A stretch of 5,728 bases of DNA. Origin: Anaerolineales bacterium. GTDB taxonomy: Bacteria; Chloroflexota; Anaerolineae; Anaerolineales; Villigracilaceae. The translations under genes and the position numbers were made by a program. Under the pieces are notes generated by a model. It did not search any database, was not told where the DNA came from, and worked only from the letters and a program-made list of their open reading frames with translations. Shown here piece by piece: positions 1-5,728 of this stretch; the stretch's first letter is position 1; each line of letters opens with the position of its first letter. The stretch is from NCBI GenBank assembly GCA_028689195.1, contig JAQTWR010000204.1, forward strand, positions 1-5,728. Direction: 5' to 3'.

Positions 1-1
1 G

Positions 2-112
2 TGGACGGTCAATACTGCCGAAGAAGCCCTCAAACTTCAAGAATGGGGCGTGGATGGCATGTTCACGGATGATCCGCAGGTTATCTTGAAGGCGCTTGGA
101 AGAGGCGGGTAA
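2..112 (+). CDS. Glycerophosphodiester phosphodiesterase copy 1, C-terminal fragment (5' end outside window)
   Basis: This is the last 36 codons of a GDPD-family enzyme, which hydrolyses glycerophosphodiesters to glycerol 3-phosphate and an alcohol. The visible part starts at WTVN and includes GVDGMFTDDP, the hallmark end of the GDPD TIM barrel (last strand, then the phosphate-side loop), and closes with TAA at 110-112. The catalytic histidines and metal ligands lie upstream, outside the window. The fragment matches the C-terminus of the next gene at 28 of 36 residues by hand count, so the two are tandem paralogues. Only 8 bases separate its stop from the ATG at 121. Family assignment is firm because of the downstream paralogue; activity cannot be judged from this piece. 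Confidence 0.85.
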   Translation, partial: WTVNTAEEALKLQEWGVDGMFTDDPQVILKALGRGG

Positions 113-120
113 ATTAGCCG

Positions 121-872
121 ATGCTTGAAATTTCCCCACACCTATCGTTCTCGCTCGTCGCGGCGACCTTGCCCATGCGCCGGAAAATACCCTGCCGTCA
201 TTTGAGCAAGCCATTCAAAAAGGCGCCGACGGCGTGGAACTCGACGCGAAACTCACCGCCGACGGACGCGTCATCGTCATCCACGACGCCACCGTTGACC
301 GCACCACAAACGGAAAGGGGCGCGTCGCGTCTTTTTCCCTCGACGCGATTCGTCAACTCGACGCGGGCGGCTGGCGCGATGAAAAATTCAGCGGCGCGAA
401 AGTTCCCCTGCTCGAAGAAGTATTCGAGACCGTCGGAAAAGACAAACTCATCAATATTGAGCTGACCAATTACGCCGCCCCCCGCGACGGGCTTGTCCTC
501 AAAGTTTGCGAACTCATTAAGAAACATAATAACCACAAACAGATTATCTTCTCGTCTTTTCTTTCTTCAAACCTGAAAATTGCCGCGCAGACTCTTCCCG
601 AAATTCCGCGCGGATTGCTCGCCATGCCGGGGCTTCTGGGCATTTGGGCGCGCTCGTTTGGATTTATGTTCGGCGAATATCAAGCCCTGCATCCGCATAT
701 TTCCAACGTCAGCCGCGAACAGATTCAACGCGCGCATCGCCTCAAACGTCGCGTGCATGTGTGGACGGTCAACGCCGCCGAAGAAGCGCTTCGACTCAAA
801 AATTGGGGCGTGGACGGAGTCTTCACCGACGACCCGCAAACGATTTTGCGCGCGCTTGGGAGGCGCGGGTGA
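121..872 (+). CDS. Glycerophosphodiester phosphodiesterase copy 2, reading frame broken near the start
   Basis: GDPD family, expected to release glycerol 3-phosphate from glycerophosphodiesters using a metal ion and two histidines. From 129 one frame reads IVLARRGDLAHAPENTLPSF, then the metal-ligand segment VELD (234-245), IHDATVDRTTNGKG with the second catalytic His at 282-284, the third acidic ligand in INIELTN (Glu at 459-461), VHVWTVN and GVFTDDP. This frame has a TGA at 126-128 and no ATG, GTG or TTG before 234. A start at 234 would delete the essential N-terminal motif. ATG 121 in the neighbouring frame gives MLEISP. Restoring one C in the run at 134-137 joins this to TPIVLA and gives a 250-residue protein, a normal GDPD length. 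The usual AHRG motif reads ARRG (CGT at 156-158 instead of CAT), removing the first catalytic His. It is either a decaying duplicate or carries two sequence errors. Its TGA overlaps the next start. Confidence 0.85.
134..137 (+). other. Probable single-base deletion (frameshift point) in GDPD copy 2
   Basis: The run TTTCCCC lies where the open frame from ATG 121 (MLEISP) must pass into the GDPD frame (TPIVLA). Adding one C restores one continuous frame with a normal GDPD N-terminus. Homopolymer length change is a common mutation and also a common sequencing error, and the sequence alone cannot separate them. The exact base within the run cannot be assigned. Confidence 0.65.
858..863 (+). promoter_or_regulatory. 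Ribosome binding site for the GH3 gene, fixing a GTG start
   Basis: GGGAGG lies 5 bases upstream of GTG 869, inside the end of the GDPD coding region. It is a strong Shine-Dalgarno match at good spacing. It supports GTG 869 over the longer in-frame extension to 644, which would run deep into the GDPD gene. The GTGA overlap suggests translational coupling of the two genes. Confidence 0.8.
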
Positions 873-3658
873 GATTATTCTCGCATTTGAAACTTCGGAA
901 GTCTTCAAGATTTCCGAAGTTTGGCTTCTACCGCTTTTTACTTGCGTTCGTTTTTCTCATCGCGCTTATGCCCGCCGCGTCGGCGCAGGCGCAAACGCCA
1001 ACGCCTTCGCCCGAAGTGCAGCGCGTTTTGAATTCCATGAGTCCCGAAGAGCGCGTGGGACAACTCTTCCTTGTTACGTTTACGGGGACAAATACCGAAA
1101 CGGATTCTCAAATTTACAATCTGGTTTCGCGCTATCGCGTTGGCGGCGCGGTCTTGCTCGCGCAGAACGATAACTTCGCGTCCGAGTCGGATACTATCGT
1201 CCAAACCCGCGCGTTGATCGAAAACATCCAAAAGTTGGCGTGGGATACTTCCGCCAGCCCCGTGACAGACCCCGCCACCGGAAAGACCGTCAAATATGCG
1301 TACGCGCCGCTTTTTATCGGCATTGCCAAAGAAGACAACGGCTATCCTACCGAGCAAATCTTAAATGGATTAACGCCCCTGCCAAGCGATATGGCAATCG
1401 GCGCGACGTGGAACGTCAAACTTGCGGCAGCCGTCGCGGAAGTGCGCGGACGCGAACTCTCTGCGCTCGGATTCAATTTATATCTCGGACCTTCTCTCGA
1501 CGTATTAGAATCGCCTTCCGTTTCAGGCGGCGACTTCGACACCCGCGTTTTTGGCGGCGACCCGTTTTGGGTCGGCGAAATGGGGCGCGCTTACATCACG
1601 GGCTTGCACACGGGCAGCGATAACCGATTATTGGTTGTCGCAAAACATTTCCCCGGCGTAGGCAGCGCAGACCGCCTGCCCGAAGAAGAAGTCTCTACGG
1701 TTCGCAAATCTCTCGAGCAATTGAAGCAAATTGAACTCGCGCCTTTCTTCGCGGTGACGGGCGGCGCGCTTTCTCCAGAATCAAAGGTGGACGGGTTGCT
1801 CGTTTCGCACATCCGCTATCAAGGCTTTCAGGGAAATATCCGCGCCACCACGCGTCCAATCAGTTTCGACCCGCAGGCGTTGAGCCAGATTTTGGCGCTG
1901 CCGCAATTCAGCGCGTGGGCTTCGCAGGGCGGATTGATCGTCAGCGATAATCTCGGCGCGCGCGCGGTTCGCGAATTTTACGCCTCAGGCGGCGGACAAT
2001 TTTCCGCGCGTATCGCCGCGCGCGACGCCTTCCTCGCGGGCAACGATATGCTCTATTTGGGAAATATCGTATCTGGCGATTCTTCGGATACTTATAGCGT
2101 CACCGCGAATATCATCGAATTCTTTACGCAGAAATACCGCGAAGACCCCGCTTTCGCGCAGCGGGTGGACGCTTCGGCGGCGCGGATTCTCGCGGCGAAA
2201 ATGCGCTTGTACGGCAGTTTTTCGCTATCCAACGTGACCGCCTCAAAAACCCCCTTATTTGAAATTGGGACAGCCGGCGATATTACCTTCGATGTTGCGC
2301 GCAACGCCGCCACGCTCGTCAGCCCCGATAGACAAGACCTCGCGGCGGTGATTCCGCTCCCGCCGCAGCAGAACGAAAGCATGGTTTTCATCACCGATAC
2401 GCAAAGCGTCAAACAATGTTCAACCTGCGCGGAACAACCCGCGCTCGCGGTGAACGCGCTGCAGCAAGCCGTCCTGCGTTTGTACGGACCGCAAAGCGGA
2501 AATCAAACCGCGAACTTTCGCTTGACGTCGTATTCGTTCCAAACCTTGCAGGAGTTGCTCGACGCGCAAAACCCCGAATCCATCGAAAGCGATTTGACGC
2601 GCGCCAACTGGGTGGTCATCTCGTTGAGCGGCGCGTTGCAGTCGCAGCCCGCGCTCGTCAGTCGTTTTTTGCGCGAACGCCCCAATATTTTAAGAGATAA
2701 GCGCGTGATTCTATTTTCCTTTGGCGCGCCCTATTATTTCGACACGACCACCATTTCAAAATTCACCGCGTATTTCGCGCTTTATAGCAGGCAGCCGCAA
2801 TTCGTAGACGTCGCCGCGCGTTTGCTCTTTCAAGAGATCACGCCCATTGGGGCGTCTCCCGTTTCGATCCCCGGCATCGGATACGACCTCATCTCTGTCA
2901 TGTCGCCCGACCCGAATCAAATCATCCCGCTCTCGTTGGACCTTGCGCCCGTTCCCGCCATGACCGAGAGTTCGATTACCCCCGAAGCGACCGCGATTCC
3001 GCTTTTTCAAATCGGCGATACCATCGCCATCCGCGCGGGCGTTATCAAGGACCATAATGGACATTCCGTTCCCGACGGCACGGTCGTTCGCTTCTCCATG
3101 CTGCTCACCGGCGAAGGCGGCGGAATCTTAAAACAGGTGGACGCGGTTACAACGCAAGGCATGGCGCGCGCCGCCTTCGGTTTGGATAAACCCGGCTTGC
3201 TTGAAATTCATGTAACGAGCGAACCCGCCTTAATCTCCGAGTCTTTGCAGTTAGACGTTTCGCAATCGGGCGCGGTTGCCGTTACGGTCGTCGTCCCCCA
3301 ATTGACTCAACCCGCAGCGCCGACTCCGTCTCCGTCTATCACGGAAGAAGAAGACCCGTATATTTCAAAACAAGGCTATCCGCTTTTTTCAGCGTGGATC
3401 ATCGCCATGCTTTTTATCGTTTTCAGCGCGTGGATTACCTATGGCATCGCTTATCGCATGGCGCAAAAACGCTCCGCGATTCGCCTCGCGCTGGGTATCG
3501 CGTTAGGCGGACTGGTCGCTTATAATTTTCTCGCATTTGGTTTGCTCGGAGTCGCAAACTGGCTGGCGTCGCGCAGCCTTTCTGGCGTTGCGATCTTCAT
3601 ATTTTTTGGCGAAGCGCTTGGCTTTGCCGCAGGCTGGGTTTGGGCGCAACGGGATTAG
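869..3658 (+). CDS. Secreted, membrane-anchored GH3-family protein (NagZ-like) with Ig-like domain
   Basis: A 929-residue protein. GTG 869 is chosen for its GGGAGG site, its overlap with the GDPD stop and the signal peptide that follows (basic 1-22, hydrophobic 23-34, AASAQA end near 41). A TPTPSP linker precedes the GH3 domain (about 48-455). Family signatures are RGRELSALGFNLYLGPSLDV (193-212), TRVFGGDP (225-232), KHFPG (259-263), GLLVSHI (309-315) and IVSDNL with the expected nucleophile Asp360. The NagZ Asp-Ser-His loop, which holds the His acid/base, is replaced by Leu-Pro-Glu (270-272). Residues about 463-690 resemble the GH3 C-terminal sandwich (KRVILFSFGAPYYFD), and about 712-800 an Ig-like Big-1 type domain. 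A Pro-rich linker then leads to three membrane helices (about 839-863, 871-897, 905-926). GH3 enzymes cleave beta-glycosides such as beta-N-acetylglucosaminides. Here the substrate is unknown, and a binding-only role is possible. The family call is firm, the activity is not. Confidence 0.88.
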   Translation: MRLFSHLKLRKSSRFPKFGFYRFLLAFVFLIALMPAASAQAQTPTPSPEVQRVLNSMSPEERVGQLFLVTFTGTNTETDSQIYNLVSRYRVGGAVLLAQNDNFASESDTIVQTRALIENIQKLAWDTSASPVTDPATGKTVKYAYAPLFIGIAKEDNGYPTEQILNGLTPLPSDMAIGATWNVKLAAAVAEVRGRELSALGFNLYLGPSLDVLESPSVSGGDFDTRVFGGDPFWVGEMGRAYITGLHTGSDNRLLVVAKHFPGVGSADRLPEEEVSTVRKSLEQLKQIELAPFFAVTGGALSPESKVDGLLVSHIRYQGFQGNIRATTRPISFDPQALSQILALPQFSAWASQGGLIVSDNLGARAVREFYASGGGQFSARIAARDAFLAGNDMLYLGNIVSGDSSDTYSVTANIIEFFTQKYREDPAFAQRVDASAARILAAKMRLYGSFSLSNVTASKTPLFEIGTAGDITFDVARNAATLVSPDRQDLAAVIPLPPQQNESMVFITDTQSVKQCSTCAEQPALAVNALQQAVLRLYGPQSGNQTANFRLTSYSFQTLQELLDAQNPESIESDLTRANWVVISLSGALQSQPALVSRFLRERPNILRDKRVILFSFGAPYYFDTTTISKFTAYFALYSRQPQFVDVAARLLFQEITPIGASPVSIPGIGYDLISVMSPDPNQIIPLSLDLAPVPAMTESSITPEATAIPLFQIGDTIAIRAGVIKDHNGHSVPDGTVVRFSMLLTGEGGGILKQVDAVTTQGMARAAFGLDKPGLLEIHVTSEPALISESLQLDVSQSGAVAVTVVVPQLTQPAAPTPSPSITEEEDPYISKQGYPLFSAWIIAMLFIVFSAWITYGIAYRMAQKRSAIRLALGIALGGLVAYNFLAFGLLGVANWLASRSLSGVAIFIFFGEALGFAAGWVWAQRD
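890..922 (+). repeat. Palindromic hairpin repeat inside the start of the GH3 gene
   Basis: The arms AAACTTCGGAA (890-900) and TTCCGAAGTTT (912-922) are exact reverse complements. Pairing continues inward through 901-904 with 908-911 (one G-T wobble) to a 3-base TCA loop, giving a 15-bp stem. It lies in codons 8-18 of the GH3 gene and encodes KLRKSSRFPKF, part of the basic region of the signal peptide. There is no T tract on either side, so it is not a typical terminator. It looks like a dispersed palindromic (REP/MITE-like) element, or a hairpin affecting translation of the gene. The structure is certain; the identity is inferred. Confidence 0.75.
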
Positions 3659-3666
3659 AAAGTTTT

Positions 3667-3671
3667 GAGGA
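3667..3671 (+). promoter_or_regulatory. Ribosome binding site for the peroxiredoxin-like gene
   Basis: GAGGA ends 4 bases before ATG 3676 and sits in the 17-base gap after the GH3 stop. It supports ATG 3676 over the in-frame TTG at 3640, which lies inside the GH3 gene and adds 12 residues unlike a thioredoxin-fold N-terminus. Confidence 0.7.
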
Positions 3672-3675
3672 AGCC

Positions 3676-4275
3676 ATGACAAAACAAAATTATCTAAAGT
3701 TCAACGACCTCGCGCCTGATGTGGAGTTGCTAAACGAGCGCGGAGAGTTAACGCCGCTCTCGTCGTTGTGGAAGCGGAACGTTTTGCTGCTTGCCTTCAC
3801 GCGCCATTTTGGATGTCCCCAATGCAAAGAGATGGCGGATCAACTAAACGCCGCGCAGCCCAACCTGACCCAAATTGGGTTGCGCCTCGTAATGATTTGC
3901 CACGCCTCAGTTGAATCTACCCAACAGTTCTGCCAACAGCGCGCGCCCAATGTCCTTCGTTTCGCCGACCCGGAGCGCGCCGCGTATCGCGCGTATGGGC
4001 TGCGTCGAGGGACGTTATGGCAGAAGATCCTTTCTCCGCAAATATGGGAGTCAAATCGCAGGCTTGCGCGCGAGAAAAATTTCAAACCTGAAGTTCCCCC
4101 CGCCGGACAAGACGCCGCGCAAATGTCGGGCGTTTTCATCATCGGCACAGACGGACGGATTCGCCTGCCCTATTACTACGACGACATTGCCGACCATCCG
4201 CCTATGGATTTGCTTTTGCACGGAATTATGGGCGCAAATTGGGACAAGCCTTTCAACAGCGAACCTCTAGCGTAA
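3676..4275 (+). CDS. Peroxiredoxin-like (AhpC/TSA, thioredoxin-fold) protein
   Basis: A 199-residue soluble protein with no signal peptide, so probably cytoplasmic. The N-terminal FNDLAPDVELLNERGE is the typical peroxiredoxin opening (APDF-like), followed by a hydrophobic strand NVLLLAF and the redox site FTRHFGCPQC with Cys47 and Cys50. Later come LRLVMICHASVE, a strand-and-turn FADPERAAYRAYGL, and near the C-terminus the SGVFIIGTDGRIRLPYYY pattern that closes the thioredoxin fold. The CPxC site after an FTR segment resembles the AhpC/TSA-2 (PRXL2-like) branch, not classical 2-Cys peroxiredoxins, which have a single Cys in PTxxC. The role would be thiol-based peroxide reduction or disulfide exchange; the electron donor is unknown. 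It starts 17 bases after the GH3 stop, and the ABC permease follows 35 bases after its own stop, so it is probably co-transcribed with either or both. Two further cysteines (75 and 86) may also react. Confidence 0.85.
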   Translation: MTKQNYLKFNDLAPDVELLNERGELTPLSSLWKRNVLLLAFTRHFGCPQCKEMADQLNAAQPNLTQIGLRLVMICHASVESTQQFCQQRAPNVLRFADPERAAYRAYGLRRGTLWQKILSPQIWESNRRLAREKNFKPEVPPAGQDAAQMSGVFIIGTDGRIRLPYYYDDIADHPPMDLLLHGIMGANWDKPFNSEPLA

Positions 4276-4298
4276 CGCGATATTTATGCCGCGCTGCT

Positions 4299-4304
4299 TA
4301 AGGA
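4299..4304 (+). promoter_or_regulatory. Ribosome binding site for the ABC permease gene
   Basis: TAAGGA lies 6 bases before ATG 4311. The 35-base gap after the peroxiredoxin-like gene holds nothing else recognisable, no promoter boxes and no hairpin. Confidence 0.7.
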
Positions 4305-4310
4305 CAAAAT

Positions 4311-5471
4311 ATGAAAAATCTTTTTCTCGCAGCCTACCTTGCAATTAAAGAAGTCCTACGCAATCGCGGACGGTTTCTTCTCGTCGCGCTGGTGATTGCG
4401 CTCATTACGCTGCTGGTCTTGTTCATTGCCGCGCTTGGCGAAGGACTTGCCAATGGAAACCGTCAGTATGTCGCCAACCTCGACGCGCAGTTGATTGTCT
4501 TCTTGGAAAAATCCGATTACAGCATTTCCGCCAGCCGACTCGAACCGAACGTAGTCAAATCCATCCGCCGCGTAGAGGGCGTATTAGACGCGGGCGCGAT
4601 TTACACATCTAACACGCAAATCGTTTCGCTGCCCGAGCCGCTGAAAATATCCATGCTGGGCGTTGAAGCCGACCGCCCGGGCTTGCCTGCATTATTAGAC
4701 GGACGTTACTTTCGCGGCGGAAAATCGCGCGAAGCCGTCATGGATTTGAACGTCGCCTTACGCACCGATTTGAAAATCGGCGACGAAATCGAAATCCGCT
4801 CTACGCAGGGTACGAAAGACCAGTTCTTCAAATTGAAAATTGTAGGCTTGGTGAAAGGGCAGTCTTATTTCTTCGCGCCGACCATTTTTCTTTCGCCGCC
4901 GACATGGGAGCAGGTTCGCCCGCAGCCCGAATCGGACTTGAAAGACGACACTCCCTACCCGAACATCATCGCCGTCAAGTTAAGCGACCCGACGCAAATT
5001 GACGAGATGTCTGCGCGTTTGACGGCGCAAATTCCAAATATCGAAGTCGCAGATTTGGAAACGACGATCAACAATATCCCGGGGTATTCCGCGCAGCAAG
5101 GCACGGTGCAAACGCAGGGCGTGTTCACGCTGCTCATCGGCATTCTGGTTATCGGCGGATTTTTTCAAATTCAAATTTTGCAAAAAGTTCCGCAGATCGG
5201 CGTGTTGAAAGCCATCGGCGCGTCGAATGGGGTGGTGGGGATTTCGGCGGTGATACAAATTATCTTTGTGACGGCGCTTGGCGTCGGCATTGGCGGCGGG
5301 ATGACCTACTTGTTTTCGCTCGGTTTCCCGCCCACTATTCCGCTCGTCTTTAATGGTTCGCGTTCGCTGATTGCCATTGCGCTCTTGTTGGTCATCGGTC
5401 CGCTGGGCGGCATGGTTTCCATTATTTACGCCGTCCGCATCGAGCCGTTGAAAGCGCTGCGATTAGGATAA
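4311..5471 (+). CDS. ABC transporter permease, MacB/FtsX-type
   Basis: A 386-residue integral membrane protein with the four-helix layout of the MacB/LolCE/FtsX superfamily (type VII ABC). Helix 1 is at about 22-43. A large extracytoplasmic domain (about 44-268) contains the usual VEGVLDAG and ISMLGVEA segments (MacB-like periplasmic core). Three C-terminal helices lie at about 270-288, 306-335 and 351-375. After helix 2, QKVPQIGVLKAIGAS is the conserved coupling segment (family pattern EIGVLRAIGAS) that contacts the ATPase, and the protein ends in RIEPLKALRLG, the family's typical Pro-x-x-Ala-Leu-Arg tail. Such permeases do not form a classical import channel. They drive export, lipoprotein extraction or mechanical signalling across the envelope. 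The partner ATPase gene follows at once. Substrate cannot be read from the sequence. Its length is normal for the DevC/MacB-like short permeases. Confidence 0.92.
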   Translation: MKNLFLAAYLAIKEVLRNRGRFLLVALVIALITLLVLFIAALGEGLANGNRQYVANLDAQLIVFLEKSDYSISASRLEPNVVKSIRRVEGVLDAGAIYTSNTQIVSLPEPLKISMLGVEADRPGLPALLDGRYFRGGKSREAVMDLNVALRTDLKIGDEIEIRSTQGTKDQFFKLKIVGLVKGQSYFFAPTIFLSPPTWEQVRPQPESDLKDDTPYPNIIAVKLSDPTQIDEMSARLTAQIPNIEVADLETTINNIPGYSAQQGTVQTQGVFTLLIGILVIGGFFQIQILQKVPQIGVLKAIGASNGVVGISAVIQIIFVTALGVGIGGGMTYLFSLGFPPTIPLVFNGSRSLIAIALLLVIGPLGGMVSIIYAVRIEPLKALRLG

Positions 5472-5474
5472 TAA

Positions 5475-5480
5475 AAAGAG
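5475..5480 (+). promoter_or_regulatory. Candidate ribosome binding site deciding the ATPase start
   Basis: AAAGAG lies 6 bases before ATG 5487 but directly touches ATG 5481. The spacing favours ATG 5487. The earlier ATG would add only Met-Asn. The match is modest, so the choice is tentative. Confidence 0.5.
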
Positions 5481-5486
5481 ATGAAT

Positions 5487-5728
5487 ATGAATTCAATCGC
5501 TTTGGAAGTTCGGGATTTAGTAAAAACGTTTTCGTTGGACGGCGCAGCCATCAACGCGGTGGACGGCGTTTCGTTTCAAGTCGGGGCGGGCGAGTTTGTC
5601 GCGCTGGTTGGTCCCAGCGGTTCGGGCAAGACCACCATGCTGTCAATCCTTGCCGCGTTGTTGACTCCAACCAGCGGGCAGGTATTGATTGACGGCGAAG
5701 ACCTAGCGCGGATGAATGAAAAACAGCG
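5487..5728 (+). CDS. ABC transporter ATP-binding protein, LolD/MacB-type, N-terminal part (3' end outside window)
   Basis: The first 80 codons of an ABC ATPase that would power the permease just upstream. ALEVRDLVKTF is the usual first strand, INAVDGVSF the A-loop neighbourhood, and LVGPSGSGKTTML (residues 41-53) a complete Walker A motif with Lys48. It is followed by LTPTSGQVLIDGEDL, a close match to the family pattern PTSGxVxxxGxDL. The Q-loop, ABC signature, Walker B and H-loop lie beyond the window edge, so catalytic completeness cannot be checked. The spacing of 15 bases from the permease stop (9 if ATG 5481 is used) and the pairing with a MacB/FtsX-type permease make them one operon and one transporter. 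The LSILAALLTPTSG segment replaces the usual LLGGLDxPTSG of LolD-like members, which is common variation. Confidence 0.92.
   Translation, partial: MNSIALEVRDLVKTFSLDGAAINAVDGVSFQVGAGEFVALVGPSGSGKTTMLSILAALLTPTSGQVLIDGEDLARMNEKQ

Noticed and set aside
129..138. Programmed -1 ribosomal frameshifting at the T3C4 run of GDPD copy 2
   Set aside because: In the ATG 121 frame the codons are ATT TCC CCA. Slipping back one base gives TTC against a Ser anticodon, a middle-base mismatch, and the site does not fit the X XXY YYZ pattern. No strong following structure was seen. A plain deletion or sequencing error is simpler.
644..868. N-terminal extension of the GH3 protein to 644
   Set aside because: The 75 extra residues are Arg-rich shadow translation of the GDPD gene, would bury the signal peptide, and compete with a strong site and start at 869.
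234..872. GTG 234 as the true start of GDPD copy 2
   Set aside because: It would remove the ARRG and APENT segments, which are clearly encoded in the same frame just upstream and belong to the barrel's first strand. No good ribosome site precedes it.
890..922. Rho-independent terminator
   Set aside because: The hairpin has no T tract beyond its stem on either strand, and it lies inside the start of an intact gene.
580..1173. Long open frame on the plus strand crossing the GDPD-GH3 junction
   Set aside because: It is Arg/Cys/Ser-rich, shows no family motif, and overlaps two well-supported genes in another frame.
938..1357. Minus-strand open frames opposite the GH3, peroxiredoxin-like and permease genes
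   Set aside because: Their translations are Arg-rich with no domain signature, and each lies wholly opposite a convincing plus-strand gene. CG-rich codon use produces such shadows.
4276..4310. Promoter or terminator between the peroxiredoxin-like gene and the permease
   Set aside because: The gap has no recognisable -35/-10 pair, no inverted repeat and no T run; only a ribosome site is visible.
1..5728. CRISPR array, tRNA, rRNA, IS element or attachment site
   Set aside because: No regularly spaced repeats, transposase motifs or RNA gene signatures were seen on either strand; nearly all of the window is coding.

Overview
The window is one plus-strand run of six tightly packed genes with no gene-free stretch over 300 bases. 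In order it holds the tail of a glycerophosphodiester phosphodiesterase (GDPD), a second full-length tandem GDPD copy with a broken reading frame, a large secreted and membrane-anchored glycoside hydrolase family 3 (GH3) protein, a thioredoxin-fold peroxiredoxin-like protein, and the permease and (cut) ATPase genes of a MacB/LolD-type ABC transporter. Gaps between genes are -4 to about 35 bases, so one or two co-transcribed units are likely. No promoter or terminator could be recognised.

The organism is most likely a bacterium of the Chloroflexota, probably Anaerolineae. This is inferred from moderately high GC with many CGCG-rich codons, from Pro/Thr/Ser linkers of the type TPTPSP directly after a signal peptide and again before the membrane anchor, and from the overall style of the proteins. 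It was not tested by any search.

Region by region: 1-112 is the C-terminal 36 codons of GDPD copy 1. 121-872 is GDPD copy 2, whose frame is interrupted in a short C run at 134-137 and whose first catalytic histidine codon reads as arginine (156-158). The GH3 gene starts at a GTG (869) overlapping the GDPD stop codon, with a strong ribosome binding site. Its first codons contain a nearly perfect 15-bp palindromic hairpin (890-922) that looks like a mobile palindromic repeat captured in the signal peptide. The GH3 product has the NagZ-like fold signatures and nucleophile but lacks the Asp-Ser-His catalytic loop, then carries a GH3 C-terminal domain, an Ig-like domain and three membrane helices. 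3676-4275 encodes a CPxC redox protein. 4311-5471 and 5487-5728 encode the ABC permease and its ATPase partner.

Functionally, the GDPD pair points to glycerophosphodiester breakdown, the GH3 protein to a cell-surface role in carbohydrate or peptidoglycan-type glycan binding or cleavage, and the ABC pair to envelope export or mechanotransmission. An envelope-remodelling theme is plausible, but it is an inference from adjacency.
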